Of a DNA stretch of 7,830 bases, positions 1 through 6,822 are shown one piece after another. A program made the position numbers and the translations under genes. The notes beneath the pieces are model-generated. The model saw only the letters and a list, made by a program, of their open reading frames with translations. It was not told the DNA's origin and searched no databases. Position 1 is the stretch's first letter; every line of letters begins with the position of its first letter. The stretch comes from Acidovorax delafieldii (GTDB taxonomy: Bacteria; Pseudomonadota; Gammaproteobacteria; Burkholderiales; Burkholderiaceae_C): assembly GCA_002327945.1 (NCBI GenBank), contig DCVY01000084.1, positions 1 to 7,830 on the forward strand, given 5' to 3'.

Positions 1-24
1 GGGGCCGTGGCAGGTGCTGGAAGC

Positions 25-55
25 CTCTCCCTCGCCCCTTTGGGGAGAGGGGCGG
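25..55. repeat. C/G-rich extragenic hairpin repeat downstream of the chemoreceptor
   Basis: Positions 25-38 and 42-55 can fold back on each other around the loop TTT (39-41). Four C-G pairs lie next to the loop, then a G/A mismatch at 34/46, then six more pairs including one wobble, with weaker pairing beyond. The flank up to about 80 continues as C-rich DNA on the minus strand (CCCTCACCCC, CCCCTCTCCCC type), which resembles short extragenic repeats scattered through many proteobacterial genomes. The hairpin begins 26 bp beyond the stop of the minus-strand chemoreceptor gene, so it may protect or end that transcript. No T-tract follows it on either strand, so it is not a standard intrinsic terminator. 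That it is a multi-copy repeat is inference from its look. Confidence 0.5.
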
Positions 56-81
56 AGGGAGGGGCGGGGTGAGGGGCTGTT

Positions 82-1824
82 TTAGAAGCTTTCCCAGTCG
101 TCACCAGACGCTGCAGGCTTGGCCGGGGTGGCTGGTGCGCTCAAGGCAGCGGGTTTGGAAGCGGCTTTGGGTGTGGGTTGCAGCTTGGGCGCGGCACGAG
201 GAGGTGCTGCCATCGGCTTCGGCGCGGTGTGGCTGCGCGCCTGGCTGGAGGCAAGACCACCGCCTTGGCCGGCGCTGAGTTTGAACACCGCCATCGTCTG
301 CACCAGCTCCTGCGCCTGGCCCTTCAGGCTGCTGGCTGCTGCGGCCATCTCTTCCACCAAGGCGGCATTTTGCTGCGTGGCCTGGTCCATCTGGGTCACG
401 GCTTCACCGATCTGGGCCACGCCCTGGCTCTGCTCGGTGCTGGCCGCGCTGATCTCGCCCATGATGTCGGTCACGCGGCGAATGCTGCTGACCACCTCGG
501 TCATGGTGCTGCCGGCCTGATCGACCAGCACCGTGCCCTGCTCGACCCGCTGCACGCTGGCGTTGATCAGGACCTTGATCTCTTTCGCCGCTTCGGCCGA
601 CCGGGCGGCCAGGCTGCGCACCTCGCTGGCCACCACCGCAAAACCGCGGCCCTGTTCACCGGCCCGGGCTGCTTCCACCGCTGCATTCAGGGACAGGATG
701 TTGGTCTGGAAGGCGATGCCGTCGATCACGCCGATGATGTCGCCGATCTTCTTGGAGCTGTCGTTGATCTCTTTCATGGTATCGACCACTTGCGCGACCA
801 CGTCGCCGCCCTTGACGGCCACGGTGCTGGCCGTTTGTGCCAGCTGGTTGGCCTGGCGGGCGTTGTCGGCGTTGTGCTTGACGGTGGAGCTGAGCTCTTC
901 CATCGAGGCGGCGGTTTCTTCCAGCGCGCTGGCCTGGCTCTCGGTGCGGCCGGACAGGTCGTGGTTGCCGCTGGCGATTTGGGCGCTGGCCGTGGCCACC
1001 GCTTCGGAGCTCTGGCGCACGCTGGAGACGACCTGGGCCAGGCTGTCTTGCATGGCCTTGAGCTGGTACATCAGGCTGCTGTTGTCGCCCGCCTTGACCG
1101 CGATGCGCGCGCTCAGGTCGCCATGGGCCACGGCTTGGGCCAGCTCGGTGGCTTCCGAAGGTTCGCCTCCGAGTTGCTTGCTGATGCTGCGGGCAATCAG
1201 AATCGCCATGACCATGCCGAGCAGGATGGCCAGGGCACCAACCCCCAGCAGGATGTTGCGCGCGCTGTGGTAGCTGTCTTCGGCCTGCTTGCCTGCTGCT
1301 TCCATCTGTGATTTCTGCAGCTCAATCGCCTTGTGGAGGGCGGCGAAATAGGCGTCTTGTGACTTGTATTTCTCGCCGTACAAGGCCATGGTGGCTTCCT
1401 GGCTCTTGCTGGCCAGGCCCAGCGTGATGACCTCCTGAATGTAATTCAGGTACGTGGCCCGGGCCTCCCTCAGCGTCTTGAGGGCTTCCAGGCCGGCCTG
1501 GCTGGTAGTGGTTTTTTCCAGATGGGCAACGTCCTCGGTGATGTCCGCGCGGTTTTTGTCGAACAGCGCCTTGCTGGCCGCCATGGCTTTTTCGTCGGTC
1601 TGCTGCACGATGTCACGCACAATGCGTGCGTTGTCCATGGTCTTGAAGGCGATGTCATTGAGCTTTTCTACCTTGGGTACGCGGTCATGGAGCACGCGCT
1701 CCAGCGACTCGTTGATGTCGCCGAGCCGCAGCAGGCCGACGACGATGATCACGATGAGCAATGCGATCAGCGTGCCAAAGCCCCAGGCGAGGCGGGTTGA
1801 AACTTTCATTTGGCTGAAGTTCAT
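82..1824 (-). CDS. Methyl-accepting chemotaxis protein (transmembrane chemoreceptor)
   Basis: An inner-membrane chemoreceptor of 580 residues that senses a ligand outside the membrane and controls the CheA kinase through CheW. Order of parts: short cytoplasmic N-terminus, membrane helix 1 (about 16-34), a mostly helical periplasmic domain of about 155 residues of four-helix-bundle type, membrane helix 2 (about 190-211), HAMP (about 212-265), then the long signalling coiled coil. The hairpin tip is unmistakable at about 362-406 ([36 protein letters not shown] motifs). Glutamate pairs at 302/303, 309/310 and 491/492 fit methylation sites. A flexible Ala/Pro/Lys-rich linker (about 515-573) ends in DWESF, like the CheR/CheB-docking pentapeptide NWETF of E. 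coli Tsr and Tar. The start is supported by AAGGGAA at 1831-1837, 6 nt before ATG. The frame stays open upstream through cheW, but that part is antisense-like and not protein-like. It lies 35 bp after cheW, probably in the same transcript. The ligand cannot be told from sequence. Confidence 0.96.
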   Translation of the reverse strand: MNFSQMKVSTRLAWGFGTLIALLIVIIVVGLLRLGDINESLERVLHDRVPKVEKLNDIAFKTMDNARIVRDIVQQTDEKAMAASKALFDKNRADITEDVAHLEKTTTSQAGLEALKTLREARATYLNYIQEVITLGLASKSQEATMALYGEKYKSQDAYFAALHKAIELQKSQMEAAGKQAEDSYHSARNILLGVGALAILLGMVMAILIARSISKQLGGEPSEATELAQAVAHGDLSARIAVKAGDNSSLMYQLKAMQDSLAQVVSSVRQSSEAVATASAQIASGNHDLSGRTESQASALEETAASMEELSSTVKHNADNARQANQLAQTASTVAVKGGDVVAQVVDTMKEINDSSKKIGDIIGVIDGIAFQTNILSLNAAVEAARAGEQGRGFAVVASEVRSLAARSAEAAKEIKVLINASVQRVEQGTVLVDQAGSTMTEVVSSIRRVTDIMGEISAASTEQSQGVAQIGEAVTQMDQATQQNAALVEEMAAAASSLKGQAQELVQTMAVFKLSAGQGGGLASSQARSHTAPKPMAAPPRAAPKLQPTPKAASKPAALSAPATPAKPAASGDDWESF

Positions 1825-1859
1825 GCGGAATTCCCTTGTTTGTGTTGAAGACGACGTGT

Positions 1860-2369
1860 TCAGTGCGTGGCGGCGGCCATCAGCCCCATGTCGGCATCTG
1901 ACATGAGATTTTCGATGTCGAGCAGGATCAGCATGCGGTTCTCCAGCGAACCGATGGCCATCACGTGGTTGCTGCCCACTTCGCCGCTGAAGTCCGGCGC
2001 CGGGCGCAGCTGTTCGGGCGCCAGGGTGATCACGTCCGACACGCCATCGACCACCATGCCCACCACCTGCTTGCCGATGTTGAGCACGATCACCACGGTG
2101 AAGGCGTCGTAATCCACCTTGGCCAGGTTGAACTTGATGCGCATGTCCACGATGGGCACGATGACGCCGCGCAGGTTTATCACCCCCAGAATGTGCGAGA
2201 CCGCGTTGGCCATGCGGGTGGGCGGCTCGAAGGAGCGAATCTCCTGCACCCGCAGGATGTCGATGCCGTATTCCTCGGCACCGAGCTTGAAGGCGAGAAA
2301 CTCGCGGATGGTTCTGGCCGCTGCGTGGTCGATGGCTGGTGCCGGGCTGGTGCTGGTCTGTGGCGTCAT
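1860..2369 (-). CDS. cheW: Chemotaxis coupling protein CheW
   Basis: A cytoplasmic adaptor of 169 residues, the usual CheW length, that links chemoreceptor tips to the histidine kinase CheA in the signalling array. The single CheW domain runs from about residue 23 to 158. Conserved signatures are the [16 protein letters not shown] stretch (about 62-77), whose arginine and Pro-x-x-Asp are hallmarks of the fold, and VVDGVSDV (about 106-113). The first 20 residues (Thr/Ser/Pro/Ala) are a poorly conserved tail. No receiver or kinase domain is attached, so it is plain CheW rather than CheV. The start codon is preceded by a weak purine-rich stretch (AGAAAGAA) about 10 nt upstream. It is the first gene of a probable two-gene unit with the chemoreceptor; cheA, cheY, cheR and cheB are not in view. 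Confidence 0.96.
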   Translation of the reverse strand: MTPQTSTSPAPAIDHAAARTIREFLAFKLGAEEYGIDILRVQEIRSFEPPTRMANAVSHILGVINLRGVIVPIVDMRIKFNLAKVDYDAFTVVIVLNIGKQVVGMVVDGVSDVITLAPEQLRPAPDFSGEVGSNHVMAIGSLENRMLILLDIENLMSDADMGLMAAATH

Positions 2370-2584
2370 GGTGCAAGTTCTTTCTGTGAAAAGTGCTGCT
2401 GTGCCGGGGTGAAAAGATTTGAGTTCGGTGGGTTTGTCGAAGAACCGGCTGGCCCCAGGAGGGGTGCGCGCGGGCCGCCGCCAGTCTGGCGCGAGAGATT
2501 ATCGGGAGGGGGGACTGCCAGCCACGCCACGCCAGCGGCGGGGATCATTTCGCTCAGCCAGAACGGTGGTTGGTACATCAAAAG

Positions 2585-2613
2585 AATGTATCAATATTGT
2601 GGAATATGCGCAA
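2585..2613 (-). promoter_or_regulatory. Candidate sigma-70-type promoter for cheW
   Basis: The only AT-rich stretch in the 258-bp gap between nth and cheW. Read on the minus strand it offers TTGCGC (2608-2613, 3 of 6 to TTGACA) and TACATT (2585-2590, 4 of 6 to TATAAT) spaced 17 bp apart. The spacer contains the palindrome CAATATTG (2592-2599). Transcription from here would give a leader of roughly 200 nt before cheW. The matches are partial and a different promoter is possible. Confidence 0.3.
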
Positions 2614-2627
2614 ATTCGTATGGTGCT

Positions 2628-3266
2628 TCAGGGGGCCGGCGTCTTGGGCTTGAAGTCGCAATAGGCGGCCACTGCGCACTGCCAGCAGCGCGGCTTGCGC
2701 GCCTGGCACACATAACGGCCCAGCAGGATGAGCCAGTGGTGCGAATCCACGGCGTAGGCGGGTGGCACACGCTTCATCAACTGCTTTTCCACCGCCAGCG
2801 GGTTTTTGCCGGGGGCCAGGCCCGTGCGGTTGCTCACCCGAAAGATGTGCGTATCTACCGCCATGGTGGGCTCGCCGAACGCCACGTTGAGCACCACGTT
2901 GGCCGTCTTGCGGCCCACGCCGGGCAGGGCTTCGAGCGCCGCGCGTGTGCGCGGCACCTGGCCGCCGTGTTGCTCCACCAGGATGCGGCAGGTTTGCAGC
3001 AGGTGGCGCGCCTTGCTCTTGTAGAGGCCGATGGTCTTGATGTAGCCCTCCAGCCCTTCCAGCCCCAGGTCCAGAATGGCCTGCGGCGTGCCCGCCACGG
3101 GGAACAGCTTGCGCGTGGCCTTGTTCACGCCCACATCGGTGGCCTGGGCGCTCAACAGCACGGCGGCCAGCAGCTCGAACACGGTGGTGTATTCGAGTTC
3201 GGTGTTGGGCAGCGGGTTGGCGGCCTTGAGGGTGGCGAAAAAAGGTTCGATGTGCGCGGTTTTCAT
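2628..3266 (-). CDS. nth: Endonuclease III (DNA glycosylase / AP lyase)
   Basis: A base-excision repair enzyme that removes oxidised pyrimidines from DNA and cuts the abasic site by beta-elimination. The product has 212 residues, essentially the size of E. coli Nth (211). The helix-hairpin-helix LPGVGRKTANVV carries the catalytic lysine at 120, and AVDTHIFRV carries the catalytic aspartate at 138, the same numbers as in the E. coli enzyme. The [4Fe-4S] ligands C187, C194, C197 and C203 have the exact C-x6-C-x2-C-x5-C spacing, so the cluster should be intact. All key residues are present and I see no damage. The start is the ATG that gives the family-length N-terminus; no strong ribosome-binding site precedes it. 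The open frame extends far upstream through the aminotransferase, but only as a shadow. It stands alone on this strand, divergent from the aminotransferase. Confidence 0.97.
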   Translation of the reverse strand: MKTAHIEPFFATLKAANPLPNTELEYTTVFELLAAVLLSAQATDVGVNKATRKLFPVAGTPQAILDLGLEGLEGYIKTIGLYKSKARHLLQTCRILVEQHGGQVPRTRAALEALPGVGRKTANVVLNVAFGEPTMAVDTHIFRVSNRTGLAPGKNPLAVEKQLMKRVPPAYAVDSHHWLILLGRYVCQARKPRCWQCAVAAYCDFKPKTPAP

Positions 3267-3338
3267 GGCTGCCAGTTTAGAGCCGGATCTTGGGGCGCAT
3301 GGGTTGCCGCCTTCATGCGGCACGCATCCATGCAGCAT

Positions 3339-3348
3339 GCCAATTGGC
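3339..3348. promoter_or_regulatory. 10-bp perfect palindrome in the nth/aminotransferase divergent spacer
   Basis: GCCAATTGGC is a perfect palindrome 38 bp before the aminotransferase start and about 70 bp from the nth start. Its centre in a divergent spacer is where an operator would sit. No well-matched promoter hexamers were found in this 120-bp gap, so no regulator can be proposed. A 10-bp palindrome can occur by chance. Confidence 0.2.
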
Positions 3349-3386
3349 GACAATGTGAAATTCACCGCCCACTGAAAGCACCGCCC

Positions 3387-4577
3387 ATGCAATTTGCCGA
3401 TCGTCTGAACAACATAGAAACCTCCGCCATCCGCGAGCTTTTCAAGCTGCTGGGCAAGCCCGGCATCATCAGCTTTGCGGGCGGCTTTCCGGACAGCGCC
3501 ATGTTTGACGTGGACGGTATTCGCGCCGCCAGCAATGCCGCTTTGGCCGAGGAGCCGGGCGCCGCCCTGCAATATGGCGCCACCGAGGGTTATCAGCCGC
3601 TGCGCGAGCAGCTGGCCGCCTTCATGGCCAGCAAGGGCGCGGCGGATGTGGCGCCCGACCAGCTTATCGTCACCACCGGCAGCCAGCAGGCGCTGGACCT
3701 GCTGGGCAAGACCATGATCGGCCCCGGCGACAAGGTCATCGTTGAAGGCCCCACCTTTCTGGCCACCATCCAGTGCTTTCGTCTGTATGGCGCCGAGGTC
3801 ATCAGCGCGCCCATCGATGGCGACGGCGTGCAGGTGGATGCGCTGGAGCAGCTCATCGCCGAACACCGCCCCAAGCTGGTGTACCTGATTCCCACCTTTG
3901 GCAACCCCAGCGGTGCCACGCTGAGCCTGGCACGCCGCAAAAAGGTGCTGGAGCTGGCTGTGAAGTACCAGACCCTGGTGGTGGAAGATGATCCCTACGG
4001 CGATCTGTATTTTGGCGAGGCGCCGCCGCCCAGTCTGCTGGCGCTGTCCAGCGAGGTGCCCGGCAGCCGCGCGCTGCTGGCCCATTGCGGCAGTTTGAGC
4101 AAGGTGCTCAGCCCCGGCCTGCGCATTGGCTGGCTGATCGCCCCGCCCGAGCTGCTGGCCAAGGCGGTGATGTGCAAGCAGTTCAGCGACGCGCACACCA
4201 GCACGTTTGCCCAGGCCACGGCGGCGCAATACCTCAAGGCCGACCGCATGCCCGCCACGCTGGCGAATGTGCGCAAGGTCTATGCCGAGCGCGCCCAGGC
4301 GCTGTGTGATGCACTGCGCAAGGAATTGGGCGCTGCCGTGGAGTTTGTGCAACCCCGAGGCGGCTTGTTTGTCTGGCTGCGCCTTACGGGCGCGGGCGGC
4401 AAGGTGGCGAATGCCAACGTGCTGGCCAAGGCCGCCATCGAAAAAGGCGTGGCCTTTGTGCCCGGCACGCCGTTCTTTGCCCAGAACCCGGACCACGCCA
4501 CGTTGCGTCTGTCGTTTGCCACGGCCGATGTGGACAAGATCCGCGAGGGCGTGGCACGCCTGGCGCAGGCGCTGTAA
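3387..4577 (+). CDS. PLP-dependent aminotransferase, class I/II (LysN / 2-aminoadipate aminotransferase-like)
   Basis: A cytoplasmic fold-type-I enzyme that should move an amino group between an amino acid and a 2-oxo acid using pyridoxal phosphate. The 396-residue product has the full set of cofactor residues: the SGQ-like TTGSQQALDLLG phosphate-site helix (about 96-107), N173 in FGNPSG, D201 and Y204 in EDDPYGDLYF, and the Schiff-base lysine K239 in GSLSKVLSPGLRIGW. R374 (TLRLSF) is the expected substrate-carboxylate arginine. The pattern fits the group that includes LysN and the catalytic half of MocR regulators, but there is no N-terminal winged-helix domain here, so it is an enzyme, not a regulator. 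Substrate (aminoadipate, aromatic or branched-chain amino acids) cannot be fixed from sequence. ATG 3387 follows GAAAG by 8 nt; the in-frame open region upstream is not protein-like. It is followed after 79 bp by slyX on the same strand. Confidence 0.93.
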   Translation: MQFADRLNNIETSAIRELFKLLGKPGIISFAGGFPDSAMFDVDGIRAASNAALAEEPGAALQYGATEGYQPLREQLAAFMASKGAADVAPDQLIVTTGSQQALDLLGKTMIGPGDKVIVEGPTFLATIQCFRLYGAEVISAPIDGDGVQVDALEQLIAEHRPKLVYLIPTFGNPSGATLSLARRKKVLELAVKYQTLVVEDDPYGDLYFGEAPPPSLLALSSEVPGSRALLAHCGSLSKVLSPGLRIGWLIAPPELLAKAVMCKQFSDAHTSTFAQATAAQYLKADRMPATLANVRKVYAERAQALCDALRKELGAAVEFVQPRGGLFVWLRLTGAGGKVANANVLAKAAIEKGVAFVPGTPFFAQNPDHATLRLSFATADVDKIREGVARLAQAL

Positions 4578-4656
4578 CCCTGCACTACCGCAACCTTGGC
4601 AAATGCAATCTCCAGGTCGACAGCGCGTGCGTTGCGGATTGCGTTCCAATAGCGCC

Positions 4657-4875
4657 ATGCAAGATTCTTCCCCCACCGAGCAGCGCCTGAACGATCTGGA
4701 GATCAAGGCTAGTTACACCGAAGACCTGCTCGATCAGCTCAACCTCGTCATCTACCGCCAGCAGCAGCAGATCGACGAGCTTGCGCGCGAGCTGGTGCGT
4801 TTGCGCCAGCAGGCGCCCGAGGGCGGCGCTGCCGAGCCGCGCAACCTGCGCGACGAGCTGCCGCCGCATTACTGA
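4657..4875 (+). CDS. slyX: SlyX family protein
   Basis: A small cytoplasmic protein of 72 residues, matching the usual SlyX size. Residues about 8-52 form one amphipathic helix likely to be a coiled coil, rich in Glu, Gln, Arg and Leu (ELARELVRLRQQ), preceded by the family's ExRLxxLExKxxY/F pattern. The protein ends in PPHY, the characteristic SlyX C-terminus. The molecular function of SlyX is not established, despite the name it shares with the neighbouring slyD in enterics; no slyD is visible here. ATG 4657 is chosen because it gives the family N-terminus; the longer in-frame extension runs back into the aminotransferase in another frame. No clear ribosome-binding site is seen. It probably shares a transcript with the aminotransferase. 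Confidence 0.9.
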   Translation: MQDSSPTEQRLNDLEIKASYTEDLLDQLNLVIYRQQQQIDELARELVRLRQQAPEGGAAEPRNLRDELPPHY

Positions 4876-4994
4876 TTTTGGGGGTGTGCGGCGGCCCACC
4901 CGAAAGACCGTCCCCACGCTCTGAAACCCGTCCGCACCGCGTTGCCTTGTCCTTGGCCAGAGTGGTGCCGCTGCCGCAGGCGGTACGATCGCCC

Positions 4995-5348
4995 ATGAAA
5001 AAAACTTTCCAGCTCCATATTGAAGGCAAGAACCGCGACCGCGTCCTGGATTCCGTCAAGCATGAAATCCGCAAATACATCAAGCGCGAGCGCGGCCGCC
5101 CCGTGCCCGCCGGTGCTGATTTCTGGGACTTCGACTGCAAGTTCGGCCGCACCGCCGAAACCGCCGAAGCCGTTCACCTTTCTGCCCTGATCGGCCTGAT
5201 TGACGGCGTGGCCCGCGAAGGCGGTGCGCAGTTTTATGTCGAAATTCTGGCCAAGGGCGGGCATCGCCAGGCCCGTCCCGGCGACGCTTTCGATGAGGGC
5301 GAGGGCGGCGCCATCAGCGACGACAATGGCGACGGCGACGGCGACTGA
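4995..5348 (+). CDS. DUF6172 family protein, uncharacterised
   Basis: A 117-residue soluble protein of unknown function. The N-terminus (MKKTFQLHIEGKNRDRVLD) and the conserved basic helix KHEIRKYIKRERGR (about 22-34), followed by DFWDFDCKFG (about 42-51) and FYVEILAKGGHRQARP (about 80-95), are what I recall of the DUF6172 family in Burkholderiales. There is no signal peptide or membrane segment. After about residue 95 the chain becomes an acidic Gly/Asp tail (DEGEGG ... GDGDGD); its last six residues before the stop are written by three tandem GGCGAC units at 5328-5345. The basic centre and acidic tail could suit nucleic-acid or protein binding, but that is a guess. ATG 4995 is preferred over an in-frame ATG at 4878 because the extra 39 residues look non-conserved. 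No good ribosome-binding site is visible. It lies 119 bp after slyX and faces the helicase gene. Confidence 0.82.
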   Translation: MKKTFQLHIEGKNRDRVLDSVKHEIRKYIKRERGRPVPAGADFWDFDCKFGRTAETAEAVHLSALIGLIDGVAREGGAQFYVEILAKGGHRQARPGDAFDEGEGGAISDDNGDGDGD

Positions 5349-5358
5349 TCGTCTGGTT

Positions 5359-6615
5359 TTAATCCTGCCCTGTTGCCCCCTGCGCTGCAGCGGCGGCAGC
5401 GCGCAGCTTGTCTTTCTTGCTGGGCCGCTTGCCTTTGATGCCGCCCGTGCCCGCTGCCGCGCCCTCTGGTGGCACTTCGGTAGGCTCGAAACCGGGGATC
5501 TGTTCGCGTGGCAGGCCCAGGTGCTGGCGTTTCTCGATCAGGCGGAAATGCGCCTCGGTGCCCGCGCTGACAAAGCTTACGGCCACGCCGCTTTCGCCCG
5601 CGCGCCCGGTGCGCCCGATGCGGTGCACGTAGTCCACCGCTGAACGCGGCAGGTCGTAGTTCACCACGGCGGGCAACTGGGCGATGTCGATGCCGCGCGC
5701 TGCCAGGTCGGTGGTCACCACCACCTGCCAGCGCTCGTCCTTGAACTCCTGCAGCACCTGTTTTCGCGCGCCCTGGCTCAGGCCGCCGTGGAAGGGGGTG
5801 GCAAAAATGCCGGCCTTGTAGAGCTTTTCGGCGACATGTTCGGCGGCATATTGGGTGGCCACGAACACCAGCACGCGGCTCCAGTGGTTCTCCTGCACCA
5901 GGTGGCGCAGCAACTGCGTGCGGCGGCTGGCGTCCACCGCAATGGCACGCTGCACGATGGACGGTTCGTTGGCAGGGGTGTCGGCCACGGCCACGCGCAC
6001 GGGGTCGTTCAGCAGCCCGTCGGCCAGCGTTTGCACCGCCGCCGGGAAGGTGGCCGAGAAGAACAGGTTTTGCCGCCGGGGTGGCAGCAGTGCCAGGGTG
6101 CGCTGCAGTTCCTCGGCAAAGCCCAGGTCCAGCAAGCGGTCGGCCTCGTCCAGCACCAGCAGGTTCACGCTGGCAAGCTGCAATGCGTTGTGATCCACCA
6201 GATCGAGCAGACGGCCCGGCGTGGCCACCACCACATCGGCGCCACCGCGCAGGCCCATCATCTGGGGGTTGATGGAGACGCCGCCAAACACCACGGCCAC
6301 TTTCACGGGCTGGGGCAGGTGCTGGGCCAGGCTGCGCACCACCTCGCCGACCTGGGCGGCCAGCTCGCGCGTGGGCACCAGCACCAGCGCGCGCACCCGC
6401 CGCGGTGTGTGGGCGGTGGCGGCTTGCAGCAGTTGCAGCAGGGGCAGGGCAAAGGCCGCCGTTTTGCCCGAGCCCGTCTGGGCCGAGCCCACGACATCGG
6501 CGCCGCGCAGGATGGCGGGAATGGCCGCCTCCTGGATGGGCGTGGGTGCGATAAAACCCATTGCCGTGGCGGCCTGAGTGAGGGCCGGGGAGAGACCGAG
6601 GGCAGAAAATGGCAT
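5359..6615 (-). CDS. DEAD-box ATP-dependent RNA helicase (RhlE-like)
   Basis: An RNA-unwinding ATPase of 418 residues, typically involved in ribosome assembly or mRNA decay. All motifs are intact in order: Q motif with Q28 (APTPIQ), motif I AQTGSGKT (45-52), Ia PTREL (81-85), Ib TPGR (132-135), II DEAD (156-159), III SAT (187-189), IV VLVFVAT (248-254), V TTDLAARGID (301-310) and VI HRIGRTGR (331-338). After the second RecA domain comes a short basic tail (KGKRPSKKDKLR, about 394-405) and an alanine run. There is no DbpA-type RNA-binding domain, so RhlE-like is the best label, though SrmB-like cannot be excluded. ATG 6615 gives the family N-terminus (MPFSALGLSP); an in-frame ATG at 6671 would add about 19 residues of unconvincing sequence. 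No strong ribosome-binding site precedes either. The gene diverges from the DUF2721 gene and converges with the DUF6172 gene. Confidence 0.95.
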   Translation of the reverse strand: MPFSALGLSPALTQAATAMGFIAPTPIQEAAIPAILRGADVVGSAQTGSGKTAAFALPLLQLLQAATAHTPRRVRALVLVPTRELAAQVGEVVRSLAQHLPQPVKVAVVFGGVSINPQMMGLRGGADVVVATPGRLLDLVDHNALQLASVNLLVLDEADRLLDLGFAEELQRTLALLPPRRQNLFFSATFPAAVQTLADGLLNDPVRVAVADTPANEPSIVQRAIAVDASRRTQLLRHLVQENHWSRVLVFVATQYAAEHVAEKLYKAGIFATPFHGGLSQGARKQVLQEFKDERWQVVVTTDLAARGIDIAQLPAVVNYDLPRSAVDYVHRIGRTGRAGESGVAVSFVSAGTEAHFRLIEKRQHLGLPREQIPGFEPTEVPPEGAAAGTGGIKGKRPSKKDKLRAAAAAAQGATGQD

Positions 6616-6702
6616 GGTGTGTGAGACAAAGAATTCAGGCCGCAAGGCGGGCGCCCCTGCGCGGTGGTTCATGGCAAAGCGGCAGGCACCTGGGCTGCAT
6701 CG

Positions 6703-6727
6703 GCCGTGCAGCCTGCGCCTGCACGGC
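6703..6727. promoter_or_regulatory. Perfect 9-bp hairpin in the helicase leader
   Basis: GCCGTGCAG (6703-6711) and CTGCACGGC (6719-6727) are exact inverted repeats around a 7-nt loop. The element lies 88-112 nt upstream of the helicase start, in what would be its 5' untranslated region, and about 95 nt before the DUF2721 gene on the other strand. No T-tract follows on either strand, so it is not an ordinary terminator. It could be an mRNA leader structure or a protein-binding site. Confidence 0.45.
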
Positions 6728-6737
6728 AGGGCCTGCA

Positions 6738-6765
6738 TTGTGCGCCACCCGCGCGTGGTGATAAT
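6738..6765 (+). promoter_or_regulatory. Candidate promoter for the DUF2721 gene, with overlapping palindrome
   Basis: TTGTGC (6738-6743, 3 of 6) and GATAAT (6760-6765, 5 of 6) lie 16 bp apart, about 60 bp before the DUF2721 start. The -10 box falls inside the 11-bp inverted repeat GTGAT-A-ATCAC (6758-6768), so a repressor bound there would block this promoter. The opposite strand of the same segment offers TTATCA and CACAAT, also 16 bp apart, as a weak promoter for the helicase. These are pattern matches only. Confidence 0.3.
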
Positions 6766-6822
6766 CACTGCGTGCTCGCAACCCGCGCTGCACCAAGCCT
6801 TCTTCCACACGCCTGCGACACC

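Noticed and set aside
178..1311. 377-residue plus-strand frame opposite the chemoreceptor
   Set aside because: Composition dominated by Gly/His/Leu/Ala with no recognisable motif; antisense to a clear gene.
1825..2376. Chemoreceptor reading frame stays open upstream through cheW, giving a 764-residue frame
   Set aside because: The upstream part overlaps cheW on the same strand in another frame, is rich in Arg/His/Gly like other GC-rich shadow frames, and a good ribosome-binding site sits at the internal ATG 1824.
2499..2506. Minus-strand CCCGATAA, close to a flagellar sigma-28 -10 box (GCCGATAA), upstream of cheW
   Set aside because: No TAAAG-type -35 element at the required distance, so chance resemblance is more likely.
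1965..3386. Very long open frame continuing upstream of the aminotransferase
   Set aside because: It is antisense to cheW and nth, with low-complexity His/Gly/Arg composition; a typical product of GC-rich codon bias on the opposite strand.
3267..4706. Long minus-strand extension of the nth frame across the aminotransferase
   Set aside because: The real Nth length and catalytic numbering match E. coli from ATG 3266; the extension is an antisense shadow.
5337..5357. GACG / CGTC pairing followed by TTTT after the DUF6172 stop, considered as an intrinsic terminator
   Set aside because: Only four base pairs with a nine-base loop, too weak to support termination.
5386..5406. GCGCTGC / GCAGCGC inverted repeat near the helicase 3' end, considered as a terminator
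   Set aside because: It lies inside the coding sequence for an alanine run, where repeated GC-rich codons create such symmetry, and has no T-tract.
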